DNA of 32,409 nucleotides from the NCBI GenBank assembly GCA_031553885.1, contig JAVBKV010000046.1, positions 1-32,409 on the forward strand, written 5' to 3'. This document shows positions 24,973 to 32,409 of this stretch, one piece after another (within the stretch, counting starts at the first letter, position 1; every line of letters begins with the position of its first letter). The translations under genes and the position numbers were made by a program. The notes under the pieces are model-generated. The model saw nothing but the letters and a program-made list of their open reading frames with translations. It had not been told where the DNA came from and made no database searches. Source of the stretch: JAVBKV01 sp031553885 (GTDB taxonomy: Bacteria > Bacteroidota > Bacteroidia > Bacteroidales > Azobacteroidaceae).

Positions 24973-27654
24973 ATGAATGCAACCGGAGAAAATATTCGTC
25001 CGAATCCTGATGAAATGCTGACATTACTGCGTCGGGAAGAAGAAACGGAGGGCAAAGGAAAACTGAAAATCTTTTTCGGGATGTGTCCGGGAGTGGGAAA
25101 GACCTACACGATGCTTCAGACCGCCCGGTCGGATGCCACAAAAGGAGTGGACGTGGTCGTCGGTTATGTGGAGTCTCACAACCGTTCGGAAACCAATGCC
25201 TTGCTGGAAGGCTTAACTGTTGTTCCCAGGAAAAAAATAACCTACCGGGGAACCGGTCTGGAAGAAATGGACCTCGATGCCATCATTGAAATGCATCCTT
25301 ACCTGGTGCTGGTCGATGAACTGGCCCATACCAACGCTCCGGGAAGTCGTCACCTGAAACGTTACCAGGATGTTCAGGAATTACTGGATAACGGTATTAA
25401 TGTCTACACGACTGTCAATGTACAACACCTGGAGAGCCGGACGGATACCGTTGCTCAGATCACGGGAATTACGGTCAGGGAAACGATTCCGGATGAAATC
25501 TTTGAGAAAGCCGATGAGGTGGAACTGGTCGATATCACTCCTGACGAGCTTCTGATCCGTTTGGCAGAAGGAAAAGTGTATACCTCCGGTCAGTCGAAAG
25601 ATGCTGTAAAGAATTTTTTCAGGAAGGGAAATATTACGGCTTTACGGGAAATGTCCCTCCGGATTGTCGCCGACCGGGTCGATAAGCAACTGAAATCTTA
25701 TATGCAGCAAAAAAGGATTGAGGGGCCCTGGAAATCAGGATTACACCTGCTGGTACTGATCGGACCCAGTCCCACTTCCGCCCAGCTGATCCGCTGGACT
25801 AAAAACCTGGCGTATACCATGAGCGCCGACTGGACTGCCTTGAATGTGGGAACGTCCCAACCTTTAACGGAGAGTCAGCAAAGACAATTGGAAGATAATA
25901 TCAACCTGGTTAAACAGTTCGGTGGAGAACTGATCACCGCTTCCGGCAGCGATCTTGTTGATACAGCCTTGTACATTGCCCGTCGGGAAAATATTTCCCA
26001 TATTGTTGTGGGAAAATCGGGAAAAGATTATGATAAGTCGTTTCTTTTTTCTCAAAAAAGCATTGTTCAGCGGTTGATAAAAGAAAGCGGGAAGATCGAT
26101 GTCTATGTCCTGGGTTCAGAAACGGCAATCCGATACAAGCACAAAAGAAGAATTTCGTTTCCGGCTTTTACATCCAGAATCAGTGAATATACATTGGCAT
26201 TTCTGATTATGGCAATCACCATCCTGGGTTGTTTGCTGATCAACGATGAGATCGGTTCTCAGTCGGTGTCATTTTTATTGCTTTTTACCGTTTCTATCCT
26301 GGCTTCGTTTCTGAGGGTGGGCCCTGTGCTGCTTGCAGCTGCATTGGGAGCGCTTGCCTGGGATTTTTTCTTTATTCCTCCCCGGTTTACCATGCATATC
26401 AACACGCCTTCCAATGTTCTGACTTTCCTCATGTTTTTCATTATTGCTCTGCTTAACGGGATCCTGACTGCAAAAATCCGGAAACAGGAACAACTGGCGG
26501 TCATTAAGGAAGAACAATCGAATGCCTTGTACCAGTTGATGAAAGGATTATCAGGGGCGACCAGCATCCGGGAGGTTCTGGATGCCGGACGGGAGAATAT
26601 CCGGAAATATTTTTCTGTCGAAACCTGTTTTCTTCTCCAGGACGGGGGAAATCGCCTGTTTCCTCAAAAGGAAATTGCCGATGAAAAGGCATTTTTTATC
26701 ACTGATCCGGGAATTGCAGATTGGGTGTTCAGACATAACCGGAAAGCCGGAAAATTTACCGATACACTTCCATCCGGGGAATATACCTACTATCCCCTGA
26801 AAGGATCCAGAATAAAACCAGGAATAATTGTCGTTGAACAGAAGAAGTCTTTTACCGGCGAAACGGCAATTTTATGGGATACTTTTCTCACTCAGATCGC
26901 CCGGGCCATGGAACATCAATACCTGGGAAAAATGGCCCGGAAAGCAAATTTTCTCGATGAATCCGATCGTTTGTATAAAACCTTATTCAATTCGATCTCT
27001 CATGAATTAAGAATTCCGGTGGCTACGATCATGGGAGCTTCCGATACATTGTTGACTACTGATTATCCGGATGCCGTCAAAGTTGAATTATATGAAGAAA
27101 TATTCAAGGCCTCCAAGCGACTTAACAGACTGATAGAGAATCTACTGAATATGTCCCGGCTGGAATCCGGAAGAATTGCAGTTCGCCTGGATTGGTGTGA
27201 TATCCATGATTTGTTTAACCGGATCGGAGAGAGTCTCAACGATGAACTCAGTCCCTTTCACTGGGATGTTGTGATTCCGGATTCGATGCCGTTGGTGAAA
27301 CTTGATTTCGGTTTAATGGAACAGGTATTGTACAACCTGGTATACAATTCCTGCCAGCATAGCCGTCCGGGAACAACCATTCGCATGAAAACGTTTTATG
27401 ATAACGGTAATCTCGTTGTGCAGGTAATGGACCGGGGACCGGGTTTTGATCCGGAGATATTGCCTCATTTATTCGGTAAATTCTATCGGGGAAAAAATGA
27501 AAAAACCGGAGGAGTCGGATTGGGGTTATCGATAGTTAAAGGATTTGTAGAAGCTCACCAAGGAACGGTGTCTGCAGAGAACAGAAAAAACGGAGGAGCC
27601 CGTATTACGATACAAATACCCTCAGAAATTTCTTATGGAAACGAACAGAAATAA
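24973..27654 (+). CDS. kdpD: Sensor histidine kinase KdpD
   Basis: 893 residues with the full KdpD layout. The N-terminal KdpD domain has a Walker A-like GMCPGVGKT (36-44) and LVLVDELAHTNAPGSRH. A USP-like domain follows (about 250-375), where c-di-AMP binds in some bacteria. A four-helix membrane block (about 400-500) and a linker or GAF-like region lead to the kinase core with H677 in the H-box SHELRIP, the N-box NLVYNSCQH, G1 DRGPGF and G2 GGVGLGLSIV. It senses low K+ or related signals and phosphorylates KdpE. The frame overlaps kdpE by 20 nt. Confidence 0.95.
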   Translation: MNATGENIRPNPDEMLTLLRREEETEGKGKLKIFFGMCPGVGKTYTMLQTARSDATKGVDVVVGYVESHNRSETNALLEGLTVVPRKKITYRGTGLEEMDLDAIIEMHPYLVLVDELAHTNAPGSRHLKRYQDVQELLDNGINVYTTVNVQHLESRTDTVAQITGITVRETIPDEIFEKADEVELVDITPDELLIRLAEGKVYTSGQSKDAVKNFFRKGNITALREMSLRIVADRVDKQLKSYMQQKRIEGPWKSGLHLLVLIGPSPTSAQLIRWTKNLAYTMSADWTALNVGTSQPLTESQQRQLEDNINLVKQFGGELITASGSDLVDTALYIARRENISHIVVGKSGKDYDKSFLFSQKSIVQRLIKESGKIDVYVLGSETAIRYKHKRRISFPAFTSRISEYTLAFLIMAITILGCLLINDEIGSQSVSFLLLFTVSILASFLRVGPVLLAAALGALAWDFFFIPPRFTMHINTPSNVLTFLMFFIIALLNGILTAKIRKQEQLAVIKEEQSNALYQLMKGLSGATSIREVLDAGRENIRKYFSVETCFLLQDGGNRLFPQKEIADEKAFFITDPGIADWVFRHNRKAGKFTDTLPSGEYTYYPLKGSRIKPGIIVVEQKKSFTGETAILWDTFLTQIARAMEHQYLGKMARKANFLDESDRLYKTLFNSISHELRIPVATIMGASDTLLTTDYPDAVKVELYEEIFKASKRLNRLIENLLNMSRLESGRIAVRLDWCDIHDLFNRIGESLNDELSPFHWDVVIPDSMPLVKLDFGLMEQVLYNLVYNSCQHSRPGTTIRMKTFYDNGNLVVQVMDRGPGFDPEILPHLFGKFYRGKNEKTGGVGLGLSIVKGFVEAHQGTVSAENRKNGGARITIQIPSEISYGNEQK

Positions 27655-28333
27655 AAACGGAGTTTTATTGATTGTCGACGACGAAGTTCAGATTCGCCGG
27701 TTGCTTACGATTACCATGGAAGCTTCCGGATATAAAACGATCGAAGCCGTTTCCGGAAAAGAAGCATTGGTGATGACAGCCAATCATTTACCGGACCTGG
27801 TTATCCTGGACCTGGGATTACCGGATATGGATGGGGTCTCTGTATTGAAAAAACTGAGGGAGTGGTATTTTAAACCGGTTATTATCCTTTCTGTCCGGAA
27901 TTCGGAAGAAGATATCGTTCAGGCATTGGATGGAGGTGCTAACGATTATCTGACCAAGCCTTTCCGGACCGGAGAATTATTGGCCCGTATTCGTTCTGCT
28001 ATCCGCCAGAGTCAAAGCCAGGAAGAAAATCCTGTTATTGAAATCGAGAATCTTCGTATCGATATTGCTAACCATACCGTAAAAAAGGATGGACAATTTC
28101 TTAAACTTACTTCCACAGAGTTTTCCTTACTTGTCCTGTTGGCCCGGAATCAGGGCTGTGTGCTCACCCATCAATATATTCTTAAAGAAATATGGGGATA
28201 TGGGTATACCGAACAAAGTCAGTATTTACGCGTGTTTGTTGCCCAGTTGAGGAAAAAAATAGAAAAAAATCCTGCCTGTCCTAAATTATTAATTACTGAA
28301 TCCGGTATCGGATATCGTTTGGGGATTTATTGA
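27635..28333 (+). CDS. kdpE: Response regulator KdpE (OmpR family)
   Basis: 232 residues: a receiver domain with the acidic pair D15-D16, phospho-acceptor D59 (VILDLGLPDMDG) and the K of LTKPFR, then a winged-helix OmpR-type DNA-binding domain (about 130-230, with LTSTEFSLLVLLARN and the EIWGYGY loop). It activates kdpFABC transcription when phosphorylated. It overlaps the kdpD 3' end by 20 nt, and the direct repeats at 20356-20399 are its most likely target here. Confidence 0.95.
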   Translation: METNRNKNGVLLIVDDEVQIRRLLTITMEASGYKTIEAVSGKEALVMTANHLPDLVILDLGLPDMDGVSVLKKLREWYFKPVIILSVRNSEEDIVQALDGGANDYLTKPFRTGELLARIRSAIRQSQSQEENPVIEIENLRIDIANHTVKKDGQFLKLTSTEFSLLVLLARNQGCVLTHQYILKEIWGYGYTEQSQYLRVFVAQLRKKIEKNPACPKLLITESGIGYRLGIY

Positions 28334-28373
28334 AATTTTATTCTTTTTTAAATTCATTTTAAAAATATAGCGT

Positions 28374-28381
28374 TATCTTTG
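28374..28381 (+). promoter_or_regulatory. -7 box in the gap after kdpE
   Basis: TATCTTTG is an exact TAnnTTTG match, in an AT-rich context 41 nt after kdpE. The nearest downstream gene is more than 300 nt away and has its own -7 box. This promoter would therefore drive a non-coding transcript or a long leader. Confidence 0.45.
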
Positions 28382-28387
28382 CGTATT

Positions 28388-28657
28388 AAATACACAAAGA
28401 CTTAAAGGAAGAGATTATTCATTCGGTAACACAATCGGAGATGTGAATAACCACTTATGGATCAAGTAGGTATTGCTTTTGAAATTGTAATCTGTAAAAA
28501 ATATTTTTGTATGTGTCTAGTAACCACGGAAATTCTGTCTTGAATGTGTGAATTTATCAGTTGCCTGTTACTTCCCTTGATTAATAGTAAGGTAACTATT
28601 GAAAAACTTCAGCAGACTCAGAACACAAGACTGGGAGAGTCTTCTGTTGAGGTTTTT
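28388..28657 (+). ncRNA. Candidate non-coding RNA or leader (unassigned)
   Basis: From the -7 box at 28374 to the T-run at 28657 there is no credible reading frame but there is ordered structure. One hairpin has arms TTATTCA / TGAATAA (about 28417-28453) and another AATAGT / ACTATT (28583-28600). A strong terminator-like hairpin ends the stretch: AAAAACTTCAGCAG-ACTC (28602-28619) pairs with GAGT-CTTCTGTTGAGGTTTTT (28637-28657), with two G-T pairs and one bulge. The predicted product is about 270 nt. I could not match it to tmRNA, RNase P, SRP or a riboswitch; a 6S-type RNA is not excluded. It could also be a regulated leader of the next gene. Confidence 0.35.
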
Positions 28658-28686
28658 GGGGGTATGCTTTTTTGTGAAAAAAAGCG

Positions 28687-28694
28687 TACCTTTG
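28687..28694 (+). promoter_or_regulatory. -7 box of the protoporphyrinogen oxidase gene
   Basis: TACCTTTG matches TAnnTTTG, 18 nt before the ATG at 28713, which gives a leader of only about 12 nt. It lies downstream of the terminator-like hairpin ending at 28657. Confidence 0.45.
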
Positions 28695-28712
28695 TTTTTT
28701 GGAAAATGAGTC

Positions 28713-30059
28713 ATGAACAAAAAAGATGTGATTATAATCGGGGCGGGGCTGACCGGTCTCACTCTTGCTTTTTACCTGAAGAAGAAAGGGAAAAAAGTGT
28801 TGGTGATCGAAAAAGAGGCTGTTGCGGGAGGAAGTATCCGGACTTTTCGTGAAAATGGATTTATCTTTGAATCCGGGCCTAATACCGGGACCCTTTCCAA
28901 TCCGGAAATCATCGAATTGTTTGAAGAGTTGGACGGATGCCGGTTGCAAACGGCCCGGAAAGAAGCCAACCGGAGGCTGATCCTGAAAAACAACCGCTTA
29001 CATGCACTTCCTGCAGGAATGATTTCCGGGATGGCAACTCCTTTGTTTTCCTGGAAAGATAAATTCAATCTGTTGTTGGAGCCTTTCCGTAAAAAAGGAA
29101 CCGATCCGGATGAGTCCATTGCTTCCCTTACCGCCCGCCGGCTGGGAAAATCATTTCTTGATTATGCGGTCGATCCTTTTATTTCCGGTATTTATGCAGG
29201 CGATCCCAATACCATCATTACCCGTTATGCATTGCCTAAGTTATATGCCCTGGAGAATAATTATGGTAGTTTTATCCGGGGAGCTATCCGCAAAGCGAAG
29301 GAGCCAAAAACGGAACGGGACAAAAAAGTAACTAAAAAAATCTTTTCCGTAGAAGGCGGACTGGAAAGCCTGATTCAGGCGTTGACAGAGTCGATCGGTC
29401 CCGAAAATATCCTGTTGAATAATGCTTCTGTAACGGTTTCAGGAGCAGCCCATAATTGGACTGTAAAGACGGATCAGGATGAATATACAGCTCCATATAT
29501 CGTTTCAACTGTTGGACCGTATGTACTTCCGGCTATTTTTCCTTTTGCTCCGGAAACGTTACTCTCCCGGATCGATAACTTGCGTTATGCCCGTATTATT
29601 CAGGTTTCCGTAGGACTTTCCGTATTTCCGGGTATGGATCACAACGCTTTTGGTGTATTGATTCCGGCTGCTGAAAAACGGAAAATACTAGGAGTTCTTT
29701 ACCCTTCTTCCTGTTTTGACGGTAGATGTCCGGAAGGTAAAGTCGTTCTATCTGTCTTTCTGGGAGGAATCAGGCATCCGGAATTATTCGATCTGAACGA
29801 CAAGGAAATCAGGACGCTGGTTTTGGACGAATTGAAAAATCTTTACCGCCTGCCGGAATTAACACCCGATTACATCCATATTTTCAGGCATGCACACGCT
29901 ATTCCTCAATATGAGAAAAATACAGGAGAGCGGCTTCAGGCCATAGAGAAATTTGAACGACACTATCCGGGAATAATTCTTGCAGGTAATTTAAGGAATG
30001 GTATCGGAATGGCCGACCGGGTCAGACAGGCGGTTCATATTGCCCGCTCTATTCCCTGA
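28713..30059 (+). CDS. hemG: Protoporphyrinogen oxidase (FAD-dependent, HemY/HemG type)
   Basis: 448 residues. The N-terminal FAD-binding motif VIIIGAGLTGLTLAF (about 6-20) is followed by EKEAVAGGSIRTF and FIFESGPNT, typical of the flavin amine oxidase-like protoporphyrinogen IX oxidases. A C-terminal stretch IILAGNLRNGIGMADRVRQA carries the second FAD motif. The enzyme makes protoporphyrin IX in haem synthesis; related proteins in some bacteria act on coproporphyrinogen III, so the exact substrate is not settled by sequence alone. The name hemY is also used for this fold. It ends 11 nt into the 3' end of the convergent acetyltransferase gene. The haem is likely needed by the SdhC cytochrome b. 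Confidence 0.88.
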   Translation: MNKKDVIIIGAGLTGLTLAFYLKKKGKKVLVIEKEAVAGGSIRTFRENGFIFESGPNTGTLSNPEIIELFEELDGCRLQTARKEANRRLILKNNRLHALPAGMISGMATPLFSWKDKFNLLLEPFRKKGTDPDESIASLTARRLGKSFLDYAVDPFISGIYAGDPNTIITRYALPKLYALENNYGSFIRGAIRKAKEPKTERDKKVTKKIFSVEGGLESLIQALTESIGPENILLNNASVTVSGAAHNWTVKTDQDEYTAPYIVSTVGPYVLPAIFPFAPETLLSRIDNLRYARIIQVSVGLSVFPGMDHNAFGVLIPAAEKRKILGVLYPSSCFDGRCPEGKVVLSVFLGGIRHPELFDLNDKEIRTLVLDELKNLYRLPELTPDYIHIFRHAHAIPQYEKNTGERLQAIEKFERHYPGIILAGNLRNGIGMADRVRQAVHIARSIP

Positions 30060-30627
30060 GTCTGGAAACTCTTTCGCCGGTCAATTGATAACGTTGTCCG
30101 CTTTCCGGGCAAATTGCAAGTCCTGCCTCATCAAACGAAAGCTTGTGCCCGTATTCACTGATCCAGCCGGCTTGTATGGCAGGGTTACCCATGACCAGGG
30201 CATAAGGCGGTACATTTTTGGTTACTACGCTTCCCGCTCCGATCATGGCATATTCACCAATGGTACATCCGCAGATGATGGTGGCATTTGCTCCGATACT
30301 GGCACCTTTCTTTACAAGGGTTTCCTTGTATTGGTCTTTTCTGACAATGGCGCTCCGGGGATTGATTACATTCGTAAAAACGCAGGATGGGCCCAGGAAA
30401 ACATCGTCTTCGCAACGAACACCGGTATATACGGAAACGTTGTTTTGTACCTTGACATTGTTTCCCAGTACCACCTTGGGGGAAATCACCACGTTTTGTC
30501 CGATGTTACAATAATTGCCGATGATGGCATCCGGCATGATGTGCGAAAAATGCCAGATTTTCGTTCCTGTACCGATCCGGCAGCCCGGGTCGATGACTGC
30601 TGTGGGGTGTACCTGATAATCACTCAT
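30049..30627 (-). CDS. wlbB: UDP-sugar N-acetyltransferase, WlbB/WbpD type
   Basis: 192 residues. Left-handed beta-helix of hexapeptide repeats (about 5-145, e.g. AIIGNYCNIGQNVVIS, VVLGNNVKVQNNVSV, GASIGANATIICGCTIG). The motif GTKIWHFSHIMPDA near the N-terminus and NVPPYALVMGNPA near the end match the acetyltransferases that acetylate the 3-amino group of UDP-GlcNAc3NA. The product is a UDP-2,3-diacetamido-uronic acid used in O-antigen, capsule or glycan synthesis. It works as a trimer with acetyl-CoA. It overlaps the aminotransferase gene by 8 nt, so the two consecutive pathway steps are translated together. Confidence 0.85.
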   Translation of the reverse strand: MSDYQVHPTAVIDPGCRIGTGTKIWHFSHIMPDAIIGNYCNIGQNVVISPKVVLGNNVKVQNNVSVYTGVRCEDDVFLGPSCVFTNVINPRSAIVRKDQYKETLVKKGASIGANATIICGCTIGEYAMIGAGSVVTKNVPPYALVMGNPAIQAGWISEYGHKLSFDEAGLAICPESGQRYQLTGERVSRLRE

Positions 30628-31774
30628 AAAAATGCTTCAATTGACGGATGATATATTCTTGTTGTTCCCGCTCCAGTTCGGTGTGCATAGGCAATGAAAG
30701 TACGGTTCGGCAGAGTCTTTCCGAAACACTCAGATCACCGCCTATCCGCGTGATTTCGCGGAAGGCCGGTTGCTGATGCAACGAATAAGGGTAATAGACA
30801 ATGGTGGGTATTCCCTGTTTTTTCAGGTAAGCCTGCAACTCATCCCTCCGACTGTCTTTTACCTGAATGGTAAACTGATTATAAACGTGGGTGGAATAGG
30901 ACATTTCCTGAGGGAGTTCGATGAATTCTGCCAACGGGGACAAGCCCTCCCGGTAAAAAGAGGCTGCTTCCTGCCGTCTCCGGGTGAAATCATTCAGGTG
31001 GCGAAGCTTTACCCTCAGAATCGCTGCCTGCAAATTATCCAACCGGGAGTTGCAACCGATCACTTCGTGTACATATTTCCCGGATTGACCGTGAATAGCG
31101 ATCATTTTCAGTTTTTTTGCCAGGGCTTCGTCTCCGGTCAGGATAGCTCCTCCGTCTCCATAACATCCGAGATTTTTGGTCGGAAAGAAAGACAGGGTTC
31201 CGATATGTCCGATGGTTCCGGCTTGTTTTTCCGGAATAGAATTGTTGATAAGATCTATATTTTTGTTAAAATTATAGATAGATCCTATATTTTGTGCATT
31301 GTCTTCCAGGACATAAAGTCCGTATTCGAAAGCAATCTGCATAATGGGTTCCATGTCAGCCGTTTGTCCGAATAAATGAACGGGAATGATGGCGCGGGTT
31401 TTTGAAGAAATCGCCGCCCGGATTTTTTCCACATCGATATTAAAAGAATGCGGGTCTACATCCACAGCTACGGGGATCAGCCTTAACAGGGCGACTGCTT
31501 CTGCAGCTGCGGCATAAGTAAATGCAGGAACGATCACTTCGTCGCCTGGATTCAGATCCAGGGCCATGAGTGCGATCTGCAGGGCATCTGTTCCGTTGCC
31601 GCAGGGAATAACATACCCGGATCCGGTAAAGCAGGCCAGTTCTTCGGAAAAGCGCTGTACAGGTTCTCCATTGATATATTGTCCGGAACGGGCGGTACTC
31701 AGGATTGCTTCATCCATTTCAGCCTGCAAGCGGGTATATTGTCCGGTCAGATCGACCATTTGAATGGGATTCAT
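30620..31774 (-). CDS. wlbC: Sugar aminotransferase, DegT/DnrJ/EryC1 family (WlbC/WbpE type)
   Basis: 384 residues. PLP-dependent: the Schiff-base lysine is K200 in FFPTKNLGCYGDGG, with D158 and Q161 in the LEDNAQ motif that contacts the cofactor. The N-terminal VDLTGQYTRLQ and GSGYVIPCGNGTDAL segments are typical of the WbpE/WlbC branch, which forms UDP-GlcNAc3NA from the 3-keto sugar using glutamate. An insert of about 17 residues (about 167-183, rich in Asn and Ile) lies just before the PLP lysine region. The partner dehydrogenase and oxidase genes (wbpA/wbpB type) are not in the window, so they may lie elsewhere. Upstream is its own divergent promoter. Confidence 0.85.
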   Translation of the reverse strand: MNPIQMVDLTGQYTRLQAEMDEAILSTARSGQYINGEPVQRFSEELACFTGSGYVIPCGNGTDALQIALMALDLNPGDEVIVPAFTYAAAAEAVALLRLIPVAVDVDPHSFNIDVEKIRAAISSKTRAIIPVHLFGQTADMEPIMQIAFEYGLYVLEDNAQNIGSIYNFNKNIDLINNSIPEKQAGTIGHIGTLSFFPTKNLGCYGDGGAILTGDEALAKKLKMIAIHGQSGKYVHEVIGCNSRLDNLQAAILRVKLRHLNDFTRRRQEAASFYREGLSPLAEFIELPQEMSYSTHVYNQFTIQVKDSRRDELQAYLKKQGIPTIVYYPYSLHQQPAFREITRIGGDLSVSERLCRTVLSLPMHTELEREQQEYIIRQLKHFYE

Positions 31775-31803
31775 CCGATGAAAAAATTAGCTGATTAATG
31801 ATA

Positions 31804-31862
31804 CAAAATTATGTAAAAAAATATAACCCGATGATAACTAATAAAAATAACGTGTACATTTG
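31804..31862. promoter_or_regulatory. Divergent promoters between wlbC and the small membrane protein
   Basis: On the minus strand TAATTTTG (31811 to 31804) faces wlbC, and on the plus strand TACATTTG (31855-31862) faces the gene at 31901. Both are exact TAnnTTTG matches, placed 30-40 nt before their starts. Confidence 0.5.
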
Positions 31863-31900
31863 CCTAAAATTGTAACGGACAACTTAAACCTCAACCAGGA

Positions 31901-32101
31901 ATGAATAAATGTTGGGTAGGATTAATCGGATTCATTTCCGCAATTTACTTAATAAATCCGACGGCAGGGATCTTCGAGCTGCTTCCGGATAATCTTCCGA
32001 TAGTCGGGAATCTCGATGAAGGCGTCGCCTGTTACCTGTTGTATAGCTGTATCGAATACTTCAGGGGGAAAAAGATCGGAGTATTTAAAACCAGTCCATA
32101 A
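31901..32101 (+). CDS. Small membrane protein, YkvA/DUF1232-like
   Basis: 66 residues. The central pattern YLINPTAGIFELLPDNLPIVGNLDEG resembles the DUF1232 (YkvA) signature, in which a 'Y-L-I-x-P-x-D-x-x-P-D' stretch precedes 'P-x-x-G-x-x-D-D' and a helix. Two hydrophobic segments (about 5-18 and 41-52) surround it, so it is probably an inner-membrane protein. Its role is unknown. A clear -7 box lies 39 nt upstream. No partner gene is visible; the neighbouring transposase fragment is on the other strand. Confidence 0.7.
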   Translation: MNKCWVGLIGFISAIYLINPTAGIFELLPDNLPIVGNLDEGVACYLLYSCIEYFRGKKIGVFKTSP

Positions 32102-32136
32102 ATCCTATATTTTACAATCTGATTACCGGATATCTC

Positions 32137-32236
32137 GGCGCAGAGCGCCCTGATCTTCATAGCCGGGGTTCGAAGCGCAAGCGAGCCCCCGGACCAGAAA
32201 GGATGCAACACAAGCCAAACAGAGCTGCGTAGCAGC
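32137..32236. repeat. REP-like GC-rich palindromes beside the transposase
   Basis: Three stems in about 100 bp: GGCGC-AGA-GCGCC (32137-32149), CCGGGGTTCG / CGAGCCCCCGG (32163-32192, one bulged C), and GCTGC-GTA-GCAGC (32224-32236), which contains the GTAG tetranucleotide typical of REP elements. The block is far richer in G and C than its surroundings and lies 11 nt after the transposase stop. REP-associated transposases usually sit beside copies of their own REP sequences. Confidence 0.55.
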
Positions 32237-32246
32237 GACATTTTAA

Positions 32247-32409
32247 TCATTCATTGACCCAATGAAACAGATATTTCTCATCGTATGCTATCTTTGCTTT
32301 TTGAAGAAAATCCAGAAATTCTTCCTTAAACAACCGTTTCTTATGGTGTTCGCCCTGATTCATAATATATCGTACCACATTATCAATCTGAGATTGGGAA
32401 TAACTAAAA
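32247..32409 (-). CDS. REP-associated tyrosine transposase, C-terminal part (partial)
   Basis: The window ends inside this gene. The visible 54 C-terminal residues read FSYSQSQIDNVV, then RYIMNQGEHHKKRLFKEEFL, then AYDEKYLF, and stop at 32247. The 'S-x-S-Q-[IV]-x-x-V-x-x-Y-I-x-N-Q-x-E-H-H-K-K' and 'Y-D-E-[KR]-Y-L-F' motifs are the usual ending of the Bacteroidetes IS200-like (Y1_Tnp) RAYT proteins. The catalytic HUH and Tyr motifs lie beyond the edge. Frame and stop are certain; full length and activity cannot be judged. Confidence 0.8.
   Translation of the reverse strand, partial: FSYSQSQIDNVVRYIMNQGEHHKKRLFKEEFLDFLQKAKIAYDEKYLFHWVNE

Noticed and set aside
28544..28852. 102-residue frame before and across the start of the oxidase gene
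   Set aside because: It overlaps the start of hemG in another frame and crosses the terminator-like hairpin; no protein features.
1..32409. CRISPR arrays, tRNA or rRNA genes
   Set aside because: No regularly spaced direct repeats of CRISPR type and no recognisable tRNA or rRNA sequence were seen.

Overview
The window reads as chromosomal DNA of a Bacteroidota member, most likely order Bacteroidales. Four things point there: nearly every gene start is preceded by the Bacteroidetes-type -7 box TAnnTTTG rather than a sigma70 -10; the giant secreted protein ends in a type IX secretion (T9SS) type A sorting domain; the tyrosine recombinase is of the Bacteroides mobile-element kind that lacks the first catalytic Arg; and the succinate dehydrogenase/fumarate reductase has the CAB order with a single 230-residue cytochrome b. 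Genus cannot be fixed from the sequence.

Region 1 (about 1-5420) looks like the end of an integrated mobile element. It carries a DUF234-type AAA ATPase gene that runs off the left edge. Next comes a tripartite HipB/HipS/HipT-like toxin-antitoxin operon, in which HipA is split into a small N-terminal protein and a separate kinase. The promoter region of this operon holds three evenly spaced operator-like repeats. Two overlapping helix-turn-helix genes of the excisionase/regulator type follow, and then a convergent tyrosine recombinase near the presumed element end.

Region 2 (about 5384-15436) starts with a reading frame that has no proper 5' end, consistent with the element having inserted into a host gene. 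Directly downstream are a 2788-residue secreted right-handed beta-helix (Pmp-like) protein with a T9SS sorting domain, and a small companion protein with a signal peptide and a C-terminal membrane anchor.

Region 3 (15416-20350) is housekeeping: miaA, a 300-bp nested inverted-repeat element, and the sdhCAB/frdCAB operon closed by a clear rho-independent terminator.

Region 4 (20350-28333) is a complete potassium-uptake locus, kdpFABC plus kdpDE. It includes the 29-residue KdpF and a pair of direct repeats upstream of the promoter that could bind KdpE.

Region 5 (28334-32409) holds a possible small-RNA or leader transcription unit, a protoporphyrinogen oxidase, and a convergent pair of genes for a diacetamido-uronic acid sugar nucleotide (WlbB acetyltransferase and WlbC aminotransferase). 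It ends with a small YkvA/DUF1232-like membrane protein and the C-terminal end of a REP-associated tyrosine transposase flanked by GC-rich REP-like palindromes. No tRNA, rRNA or CRISPR array was seen.
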